A stretch of DNA of 64,000 nt from Nectonema munidae. Lineage: Eukaryota > Nematomorpha > Nectonematoida > Nectonematidae. The notes under the pieces are model-generated. The model saw nothing but the letters and a program-made list of their open reading frames with translations, was not told the origin of the DNA and searched no databases. Positions 56,198 to 64,000 of the stretch are shown here, in pieces (within the stretch, counting starts at the first letter, position 1; each line of letters opens with the position of its first letter). The stretch is taken from contig JAUIRK010000960.1 of NCBI GenBank assembly GCA_030549495.1, positions 339,501 through 403,500 on the forward strand, in the 5' to 3' direction. A program made the position numbers and the translations under genes.

Positions 56198-56838
56198 CAG
56201 CGTTTCTCAACCGGTAGAGTTCCGCAGAGTGTGGCTAGGTGTTCCACGAGATAAACTGAGATAAGCTGATGTACTTTGTTATAAAGCGCTGTTACTTGAC
56301 TGACTCTCTAAACTATTACAAATTATTTACTATTGTTACTAATTTAAATGAAATCATAATTATAATGTTTAATTAATCTTTTATTTAAAAAAATAAATGT
56401 TTTTTAATTGAATTATTATCTATCGGCGTTCCCTCCATCGATGTTACGCAAAAACTCTCTGAGGATTCCACGAGAAATAGTAAGGTATTTTTTACTTCTA
56501 AGTTTATATGTTTTTAAATGAAAACTTTAATGTAGTAAGAATCTTATCTAACACTACTAATAAATATGATATACAAGTTTTTACAAACTAGTATTAATTA
56601 TATATTTTTTTCACCGAAGTTTACGTTTTAATTTTCTTATATTTTAAGAATGACAAAATTTTAGCAAACTTTTAAGGCCTTTTTTCATTAGATTAATTGA
56701 GAATCCTTTTTTGTCTTTAATCTAATTACTTTTCTTTTACTGTGTTAAAAATTTACGAAAATATTTTTGCGTAGGGTTCCTTGAAAGATTTATCATACTC
56801 CAGGGGTTCCGCGAAGGTAAAAAGGTTGAGAAACGCTG
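56198..56838. mobile_element. non-autonomous hAT-type element
   Basis: The ends CAGCGTTTCTCAACC and GGTTGAGAAACGCTG are perfect 15-bp inverted repeats, followed inward by AGAGTTCCGC and GGGGTTCCGCG. The 641-bp interior also has TTCCACGAGA phrases at 56252 and 56467. No coding region. Flanks share only GCTTA, so the 8-bp duplication has decayed. Confidence 0.8.
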
Positions 56839-58727
56839 GCTTAGAGTTTCAAATTCTACTGCTTTTTGTTATTGTCTGGATGACAGTTTTGTAGAATCAT
56901 TTTCGTACAGTGATTATAAAATGTAATATGAGTGTTAATGTAAAATCTTGTAATTTACTATAAATGGACTCCTACTTAAAATCGTTAAAGATGTGAAAAA
57001 TACCCTATGCTCAATTTTGTCATCCAAGTTTAATGTTTTTGTTGCTGTTGAGTGGCACCAACAACAAAGTGGCTCTCCAAAGCAAAAAGCTTCATATGCA
57101 AAGAACTTTCTAGTAGGTTACCCTGATAAATTAGTCATTCTATTTTATTCATCATTTCAGGCAGCAAAAATGCAAATTTATATTTTCACATTTTCTTAAA
57201 TTTATAAGCTTTAAAGGGTCATTATTTGGCAATTGGTTTTAATCTTTGCGCCTATCTTTCTACTGATTTTTGTCCTCCACTTGTTGGCAACACTCCATGT
57301 TTATATTTATGTAATATTTTTTCCTATAATGTTTGAACTTTTTTAATTAATTTTTATTTTATAATAAAGCTTAATTTTAAAATTAATAGTCTTTTGCATG
57401 CATAAGTCGTTCATTTATGCAATCATTTTTTTTGTAAATCTTAAAGATAAATTTATATTGATTTGTTTTCACGCTAGAGATCCTTACCTAAAAATTCCTT
57501 ATTTAATTCATCTTTATTTAGAGGTATTATTCTTTTTTATGGATAATTTAAAAAAAATTTCATTTTTTTCTCCAGTTATTTAGAAAGGTCCTATTAAATA
57601 TTTTTAGATTAAATACTGTATATGTGTTTTATGATTAGCACTTATGCCTTTGTCTTCTTTCTGGTTAAAGTAACTTCTCTTTAAAGGCATTCTTTAGAAG
57701 AAATTTATGATGTCACAAGAACATACGCATTTATTCTAAAGAACCAAAATTTTGTTAGCACTTTATTAGGAATATGGATAACTTTTTATTTTAGGATAAT
57801 ATCTAGTTCCCAATTTTTTTTTGAAAATAAATATTTTAAAAATTTTCTTCATAAAGTGATTTAATTATAATCCTACTTGTACTTCTATATAACTTTGTAT
57901 CTCACATATTAAAATCTTTTTTTTAATTTAAATATTTTTTTTATGAACACATGTCATCTTAAATATTTATTCTTTTATTTCATTCCATTTTTTTTAAATT
58001 GATTTTTAATTTTATTCGTTCATAGTTTCTAATTATATATTTCCGATGATGCTGTTTCCTTCAATAGATTCATGACTTTGAAAAAATAGGAAAATTAAAA
58101 TAAATTGAACGAAGAGATAATATTTATGAGTTAAATAAATCCTAGAATAAAACATTTAAAACTGAATATTATATTCAAATATTCTCTATACATCAAAACT
58201 TGGTGATTTATGATCTGGAAATTTGGTTCACTTTCTTGGTTAAAAATGGTAGGAAATTCATTCTTAGGTTTTAAACAATTATCTTCTTTCCCTAGGTCGT
58301 TTAAAAATCGAATCACTATCCATTTCGAAGAACCGAAATAAAATAAACGCAAATGGTTGTAAATTTTTCCCAAAACTGTTTCGATGCAGATACTTGAAAA
58401 AAGGCCATTCTTACGATTTTTCATTAACATCCTATCATTAATTTTAACTATTGAAGATTGAGTTAGACTCTTTCTTTCAGTTTTAAAGTAATAATAAAAT
58501 TTTAGTTTATTTTTATTAAAAAAAAATTAAGTTTAAGACATTTTGTACCTCATAATATATATATATTTTCAAAATTTATTATAAAAGAATTTTTGTTCAA
58601 TGAACACACCACCATTATTACCTGACATTATACTTCCACTGTAAGCTCTCAATCCCACTATAAATGCACAGATTTTATAAAGTCAAATTACCCTGCTTGT
58701 AATTCTGATTGCATCAACCTTTTAGCT
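56839..58727. other. AT-rich stretch with one possible exon
   Basis: Near 57020-57115 a forward segment encoding FNVFVAVEWHQQQSGSPKQK and ASYAKNFL is bordered by AG and a GTAGGT donor; it might be an exon but is unsupported otherwise. On the minus strand 58131-58430 is open without similarity. The rest shows nothing. Confidence 0.3.
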
Positions 58728-60461
58728 CAGTGGTTTTCAAACTGGAGTCCGCGCTGCTGCTAAGAAGTTCCATGGGGATCGAGAAGGTGACGCTGAATGA
58801 ATTTTCGCAAAATATTTCTTCCATATTCGGTCATTTACCATTTTTGCCAATAAATCACATTTAGAAAGAATAAATAAGTTAGTCTTTGAATTGATTACTA
58901 TTTTTCTTTTATTGCTTTTCAGGCCTAATTTGTAAATGTGCATTTTTTAATGGCTAAAAAATGAAATATGACGACTCACACTTAAAATTACGTTTTACTG
59001 CATTAAAGTCTGGTGGCGAAAAGGAACATAAGTGTGCTTTGTGTTCTGAAGTGTTAGCATCCACTTTTTTCAAGTGAAGCTGGCGCTGGTAGTGAATCAC
59101 TGGAGTTCGGTAGACAAAACTATTAACTGAACGATTGCACAAATTCATGTTTGATAAATAACATAGAAATGTTTTGGCAAAATATTAAGTATGGTTTGAA
59201 AAGTTTCAAAAAAATAAATGTTGTCAAAAAGTCCCACAACAGCAGAACAGTTGATATTTTACCTTGCTGCAAAGATATATTGAATGTGATAAGAAGTTGT
59301 AAAGTTGAAGCATATTTTCCTGTCAAACGATACCGTTAGAAGGCTAATAGGAGAGATGTCTGATAACATGTCAGACGTGGTTTTATTGATACGGAATTCG
59401 ATTTTCAACTTTTTTGCTCAGATTGATGAAATGATGGGTGCTGCAAACTTATCTCAGCTTTGTGTTTACGTACAATATGCATATGACAAGAACCTGGTAG
59501 ACAATTTTTATTTTGCGAAACTCAACAAAGAACATCTTGAGAAACATTTGAGAAAGTGAAAAATTTTTATTACAGCACATGCTATTAATCTGGCTAAGCA
59601 AAACTCTCCAGATTTAATGGTACCCAATGAGCCGAGCCATAAAACCATACCCGATGAGTTGAAAAATATTTTCAATGAAGTCATTAAAACAGTGTATTTC
59701 CATAAAAGTAAATGCTTCAACTCTTGTTTTTTTCAGATTTGAAAAAATCCTGCAGCACTCAAACGTGAGGTGGCTTTCTAAAGGGAAATTTTCCAAGCGA
59801 TACTATGGAAAGAAATTCAGCAATTTCTGGAAAGCAAACTAGACATGCATTGCATGTATACTTTTTTGATGTCTAATTTGAATATATGAATTCCTTTAAC
59901 TGCAAGGAAAAACTCCATTGTCATAAAAAATGACAGGTTTTGAAATGAAGCTGGAATAATTACATTCTTTGATAAGAATAATTTTGTTCGATTTTCAAAC
60001 ATAAATATGTCCTGAAGGTCATAAAACGCCGTGTAGCATGCCAAGAAAGTTGTCTTTATTTCCTTAACCTACAAAAATTTGAAAAATACTATCAATTTTT
60101 TAAAAACCCGTTTATAATCTCGATTAATAATCTGGCCTCAGAAGATTTCTTAATTCAAGAATGGTTTATTGAGTTGGTTAATGATTGAGGAGGTGCAAAA
60201 CATGTTTTTTCTGAAATATCTCAGCGATTTTTCGATTGAAATGGGAGAGTCCTATGCTTGCAAAGATTCTTTAAAAGTTCTGATTCGATTTTCCACTACA
60301 TATGAGTGTGAACAAGCGTTTTCCATGCTACTTCCCATTGAAACCAAATCCCGAAACAGATTGGAAGTGAGTAATCGTACGAGAGCTTTTTCATCTCCCT
60401 TGAAATCACAGTGGAGGTAGGAGGAGGGGGCAACGCCCCTCCGCTTTGATGTGCGCCCCTG
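58728..60461 (+). mobile_element. hAT element encoding a ZBED5/FAM200-like transposase
   Basis: The left end is CAGTGGTTTTCAAACTGGAG. The transposase remnant runs from 58960 to 60420. A GATGTGCGCCCCTG terminus (60448-60461) closes the region but does not match the left end, so it may belong to another insertion. No target duplication could be confirmed. Confidence 0.6.
58955..60420 (+). pseudogene. hAT transposase (ZBED5/FAM200-like), broken
   Basis: In order: a BED-type start (KYDDSHLKLRFTALKSGGEK then CALCSEVLAS) with the C-x-x-C pair at about 59035; LSNDTVRRLIGEMSDNMSDV (59310) and MMGAANLSQLCVYVQYAYDK, the N-terminal part of the nuclease fold; TAHAINLAKQNSPDL-like text near 59575; and at the end IRFSTTYECEQAFSMLLPIE with KSRNRLEV, the C-terminal dimerisation block whose Glu is catalytic. 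Usually the second block has Q-L-D-E-S-T-D; here the Asp and Glu are altered (QIDEMMG). At least five frame changes or stops. Confidence 0.75.
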
Positions 60462-61002
60462 ATATAAGTTCGCACAAAAAATTGATCCTATGTATAAATA
60501 TATGTTTATTTGAGGCTCGAGCTTATTTCCGATAATTTTTTTCATTACAGGCTAAAAAATTTCTGAATCAATTATTTTAAAAACGGAAATTCGCAACTTA
60601 TTCAAAAATGTAATGCCGGGAGCTCTAATAAAATTAATGTTTTGGTTGCAATTAAACAATAAACTACGTTTTTTAGTAAAAATTTAATTTTTTTCCAATT
60701 TTTTATTTTTTGAATTTCGGTAATAAAGGAAAGAATTTACGTCTTTATTGGGAGTTGGTTACAATAAAAATGAATCAAGGCCGTACAAAAAATAAAGAGA
60801 ATCAACTTTGAATCCTAGATTTGAAGTATACTGGCTTTTAAGTGAGATGAGAAGTTTGAATAAATGAAAAAAAAACACATACGTTGCATTGCATACTTAT
60901 TTTTAAAATATAGGATTTAACCTTTACAAGGAAATGTAGGATTTAACCTTGTATCGCATAAAATATAAATCGTATGCTATTAGTTATTTATATTTTTTTC
61001 AG
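60462..61002. other. 5' flank and probable 5'UTR intron of the PSMG1-like gene
   Basis: AT-rich. A 26-base step repeat of TAGGATTTAACCTT at 60912 and 60938 is seen. Ends in the acceptor TATATTTTTTTCAG. Confidence 0.4.
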
Positions 61003-61025
61003 AGCAGTTGAAATTGATTTTCGTG

Positions 61026-61829
61026 ATGAATCTGGATAAGTACACTCCTTATCTCTCCTCTGACGAAGATGAAGCAGATGACTCCAAGAATCCTGAAAGA
61101 GATCACGCTTACTCTCTCACCACAACGCCATTGCACGTGGACTTGGAGGCAGCTGGCATCAAGACGGTGTGCCTTTTTCACGGACGTCTTCCCGTCTACC
61201 TCGCCCAACACTTTTTCTTGTCTGCCTCCTGTAAACACCTCTTCACGATTGGACACAAGAAGAACGTTTTACGAAATGCCTGTGAGCAAGCAAAGCCCAT
61301 TATCACATCGTGTGTGTCTGTATACCTGCCTTCACCCGATTCTAATTGTGCCGTAATCATAAGTAATGATGACGAGGCGTCTATTCACCAATCCTACCAA
61401 TTGAAATTAGCTAGAGAAATCTTCTCTCTAATTGGTCCGATTGACAGCCTTTTTATCATTACGTCTATGTCAATCAAAGCTTTTCCTACCCATGAAAGAA
61501 CGCATATCTCTCCTTTAGTCAAATACCTAAAAAGTCCCTACGGCTCTATGCCTTCTTCGGGTAAGGGCATGCCTAAAATCACCCCTCCCACTTTCATTAC
61601 GGGGCTGGCTGCTTCCTTTGTAATCCTTGCTTCTGAAAGCGAGTTGAAGTTTTGTGTGTATGCCGTCTGCTACCACGATTATCATAGCGATACTTTTGAT
61701 GTACACTCTGTGATTCGCCAATTATCTCAAGACACCCAATTTGCTTCCTTCATGCTCAAGAATTCCTCTAATTCATCAGTAAATACAAAAACTTGGATTG
61801 ACCCCACCAAACAATCTCTATACATGTAA
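61026..61829 (+). CDS. PSMG1: proteasome assembly chaperone 1 (PSMG1/PAC1)-like
   Basis: A 267-residue protein from the first ATG after an acceptor at 61001-61002. It has an acidic N-terminus (LSSDEDEADDS) and an alternating strand-helix body. Alignment from memory with human PSMG1 (288 aa) gives collinear segments: SVYLPSPDSNCAVIISN against its CVFYHLKSNPSVFL; PTFITGLAASFVILASES against PNIVHDLPAAVLSYCQ; FCVYAVCYHDYHSDTFDV against ILYLCYTDVMKLDLITV; and a matching C-terminal QSLYM against QSNIYT. Identity is low, so the call is moderate. PSMG1 pairs with PSMG2 to assemble the proteasome alpha ring, and its C-terminal HbYX-like tail (here LYM) contacts the ring. Intact, one coding exon, with balanced codon use unlike the repeats around it. 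Confidence 0.55.
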   Translation: MNLDKYTPYLSSDEDEADDSKNPERDHAYSLTTTPLHVDLEAAGIKTVCLFHGRLPVYLAQHFFLSASCKHLFTIGHKKNVLRNACEQAKPIITSCVSVYLPSPDSNCAVIISNDDEASIHQSYQLKLAREIFSLIGPIDSLFIITSMSIKAFPTHERTHISPLVKYLKSPYGSMPSSGKGMPKITPPTFITGLAASFVILASESELKFCVYAVCYHDYHSDTFDVHSVIRQLSQDTQFASFMLKNSSNSSVNTKTWIDPTKQSLYM

Positions 61830-61836
61830 TACTGTT

Positions 61837-61842
61837 AATAAA
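61837..61842 (+). terminator. poly(A) signal AATAAA
   Basis: It lies 8 bases past the TAA of the PSMG1-like gene in TGTTAATAAATTC, a canonical signal in a compact 3'UTR. Confidence 0.6.
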
Positions 61843-61859
61843 TTCAATTTCTTTATATA

Positions 61860-62314
61860 CTGTTGAAAGAGACAAATTTTATAAAATATTTTTCTGAATA
61901 CGCCACTGTATGTAGTATATATGCATGTGATTTCCAGGTTGGTGAATAATTTTGAATTTTTTTCAAATCTTTTATAACAGTAAAGACTTGTTTGCTTTGT
62001 GAGTAGACTTTCCATATTACTTTACTTGTTTTACGGTTGAGTTTTAGCTTTTAAAATAAACCTTAAAATGATAGTTTACCCCCTTCAATAAATATAAGAA
62101 TGTGCGCTCCTGGTGTGTATGTATGTCCAGGCCCGTCGATTAGGGATAGAAATGAACGAGCGTATTCAAAAAATTCACTGTTTCGACGATGAGGAATGTG
62201 ATCCTGGATAAAGTCGAGGTAAATAAAAAATTCTTTTTTTCAAAAATTTTTAAGCTTCACATCGTATTAGCTGGAGCGCACAACATATCATGTCCTCACC
62301 CGTATCCGTGCGGC
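61860..62314. other. AT-rich stretch with hAT-type ends
   Basis: TACGCCACTG at 61900 and GAATGTGCGCTCCTG at 62098-62112 are right-end words of two hAT families without clear partners. Nothing coding. Confidence 0.4.
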
Positions 62315-62428
62315 TTAACCCGTTTACGCAAGAAAGAGAGATATTAAAAAACGAGACGATATATTAAAGTATTGAAAAAAGCAGAAAGATAAATTACTAT
62401 GTTCCCAAAAATGGTCGAAACGGGTTAA
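62315..62428. mobile_element. TTAA-bounded MITE (piggyBac type), distinct family
   Basis: TTAA-CCCGTTTACGCAAG to ATGGTCGAAACGGG-TTAA with both TTAA copies perfect. The interior is purine-rich and lacks the TCGTCTGC words of families A and C on this strand, though ACGAGACGATATATTAAAG resembles family C reversed. 114 bp. Confidence 0.75.
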
Positions 62429-62708
62429 ACTCGGTATTTTTGTAAATGTGTGTATGTACGCTTGCGCTAAACCTTATCACTGACTCTAACACTGGTGCTT
62501 ATTCTGTGTAAATTGAGCAATAGATTTGAATAGTCAAAATCAGAGGCAGAATGAATAGTTGATATTGAAATACATAACTAAGCTCCATAGATGCTCTGTG
62601 CATTGATTTTTTTTGTGACTTGCGTGCATTTAGCTATAACAATTTGTTAAAAAAAATTTTTTTAGCTGAGAATGCTGTTTATCTTAAATTTCCTAATCAT
62701 CTTCGTCC
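62429..62708. other. short AT-rich gap
   Basis: Nothing recognised. Confidence 0.3.
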
Positions 62709-62835
62709 TCATCGGAAAACAAATCGTAATTCTTTTGGATGACCTAGATTAAGTTCACCTGCTGTCTTTCGATATGACAATTCTAAACGTGCACTGAGAA
62801 GCATCAGTTCAACTTTTTTCTTTTGGCAAAGCCAT
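62709..62835 (-). pseudogene. transposase helix-turn-helix N-terminus fragment
   Basis: The minus-strand ATG at 62835 gives MALPKEKK, then after a one-base shift in an A run KKVELMLLSARLELSYRKTA and GELNLGHPKELRF. This resembles the N-terminal homeodomain-like helix-turn-helix of mariner-type transposases (LLxGxxGxSxRKVAEEFNxRHP). A 42-residue fragment only. Confidence 0.45.
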
Positions 62836-63785
62836 ATTAAATCTCCAGGTGCAAAAATCAGTTAATCATTTGAATAAATGAAAAATAAATGGAATTTAAT
62901 CGTTGTTTACGCTTCTCATTGGTCGCTGTTGACTTGCTTCGGATATCAAAACTTTTGCATCATAGGCAGGGTTGTGGAGTTGGAAAAATCTTTGGCTACT
63001 CCGACTTCGATTGATTCCATGTATCAATAATTTTCTGAGTCAGAGTCCACTAATTTATATTTATTTGACTCGATTCCACTTATTTGAAAATTTTGAGACT
63101 GCAACTTAATTTATCTAAATTTTTTAACAATAATGACTCCACCTATATATAATTTCGCGACTTTGGCTTTAAAAATTTATAATTATGCAATATAAACGTT
63201 TGTTTCAAATATTATAAATCTCCAAAAAGTTTAATGACGTACCATATGTGAATGTAAATTTTAGATATTTTCTTGAATTTTAGACATTTCGGCCATGTGT
63301 TGCAAGCAAAATGCTTTATCTATCTTAAAAATAATTTATTAAAATCTATTGCTTTGTATTTGTAGTTTTGTGTCTTTCTTGCATTGTCTTCAAAAAGATT
63401 TTTAATTTATTGCATATACCCTTTTAGACAAAGCAAAACGATTTATAAATTGAATCTATCCCAAATTTTTATCCAATTATAAATAATTAAAATTTTTTTC
63501 CTAAGAAGTTTCTGCTCATAAACCCAGTTTTGCTTCTTTACAAACTAATTTTAAAGAAAAATAAAAAAAGTCCATTCTTACCAGTGCCAAAAAGTTTCCA
63601 ACTACTTTCGTAAGGAAATGTTGTATTCATAAAAGGGGGAATCATCGCTACATACTTTTTTTAGTTTTTTAGTCTTATGAATCATACACATAAAATCAAA
63701 ATGTGCACAGTCTATTCAGTAATGGATACTGTTTGCTACCTATACTTATCTTATTTAAAAAAATTGTAGTATTGTGTTCTTTAGG
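62836..63785. other. AT-rich stretch, nothing recognised
   Basis: Contains a passage with repeated GACTC words (62998-63180: CTCCGACTTCG, GAGTCAGAGTCCACT, GACTCGATTCC, GACTCCACC), a low-order simple repeat. No gene supported. Confidence 0.4.
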
Positions 63786-63866
63786 GTGAATAGACAAATT
63801 CTGATGGAGATAACGTCGACAGACAGAATGCCGACGGTCATAATGTCGACAGACAGAATGATGACA
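63786..63866 (+). repeat. GTCGACAGACAGAATG direct repeats
   Basis: GTCGACAGACAGAATG occurs at 63814 and 63853, with a GCCGACGGTCATAAT variant between them. Similar iterated words form the ends of MITEs like the AAACGCC element at 25828. Confidence 0.6.
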
Positions 63867-63879
63867 AGCTGAGAGAAAA

Positions 63880-64000
63880 AAAAGAAACGAGAAGTGAGCG
63901 TGATAGCTGTAACAGAGCGGTGTAAGCTGCGGTGGTTTGGACATGTTTTAATGAAGAAACAAGACGATGTCGTGTGCCAAGCTATCGAGAAGAAGGTGAG
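63880..64000 (+). pseudogene. LINE 3' coding fragment
   Basis: VSVIAVTERCKLRWFGHVLM and KKQDDVVCQAIEKKV match the L-R-W-F-G-H-V-x-R block near the C-terminus of many LINE ORF2 proteins. It continues past the window edge. The preceding repeat at 63786 cuts it off from its RT domain. Confidence 0.7.

Noticed and set aside
57020-57115. Exon encoding FNVFVAVEWHQQQSGSPKQK
   Set aside because: Composition is protein-like but the acceptor is weak and no adjoining exon or family could be found; kept only as a note in the gap entry.

Overview
The window looks like AT-rich nuclear DNA from an animal with a repeat-rich genome. Single-exon or short-exon host coding pieces have canonical AG/GT splice borders and AATAAA signals, and they sit in long introns and intergenic DNA crowded with DNA transposons, MITEs, LINEs, tRNA-derived SINEs and satellites. 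No operons, CRISPR arrays, rRNA or intact tRNA genes were seen. The mix of hAT, pogo and piggyBac families resembles what I know from arthropods, perhaps a crustacean such as a copepod. That assignment is inference and weak.

Host genes. Three can be named. (1) 14151-15797 (-) is a 548-aa insulin-receptor-substrate-like adaptor with PH and PTB domains and two YxxM motifs, all in one coding exon. (2) 19282-19434 (-) is an internal exon of the BORC subunit KXD1. (3) 61026-61829 (+) is a 267-aa protein resembling the proteasome assembly chaperone PSMG1, in one exon after a 5'UTR intron and followed by AATAAA. Several unnamed exons are supported mainly by splice borders: 534-616 (+), 11962-12105 (+, terminal), 43567-43602 (+, terminal), 26381-26493 (-, terminal) and an ORF at 48950-49215 (-).

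Mobile DNA, left to right: hAT-like transposase remnant (3.5-4.95 kb); pogo/Tigger-like element with both ends (5.69-7.92 kb); hAT-type element with an 8-bp target duplication carrying a zinc-binding transposase-like protein (8.34-10.87 kb); hAT MITE with an 8-bp duplication (21.2 kb); 120-bp-arm foldback (23.8-24.1 kb); pogo-like remnant (24.1-25.5 kb); AAACGCC inverted-repeat MITE (25.8-26.3 kb); a (GT)n tract of about 350 bp (27.1 kb); THAP12/P52-like hAT with both ends (27.6-29.7 kb); pogo-like fragment (29.8-30.5 kb); Jockey/I-type LINE (31.6-34.4 kb); piggyBac transposase remnant (34.7-34.9 kb); hAT element with an 8-bp duplication and a nested inverted repeat (37.0-37.8 kb); hAT-like remnant (40.3-41.9 kb); hAT remnants (47.2-48.4 kb); two different satellites of about 150 bp period (49.3-50.8 and 51.9-52.65 kb); second Jockey-type LINE (52.7-55.5 kb, -); hAT element with 15-bp perfect inverted ends (56.2-56.8 kb); ZBED5/FAM200-like hAT (58.7-60.4 kb); LINE 3' coding fragment at the right edge.

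Scattered between these are short elements bounded by TTAA-CCC and GGG-TTAA, the hallmark of piggyBac-type MITEs, in at least three related families, and four copies of one tRNA-derived SINE, all on the minus strand. The picture is of host genes expanded by transposon-filled introns. The least described items are the 8.34-10.87 kb element, which ties a widespread uncharacterised protein family to hAT-type ends, the TTAA MITE families, and the paired satellites.
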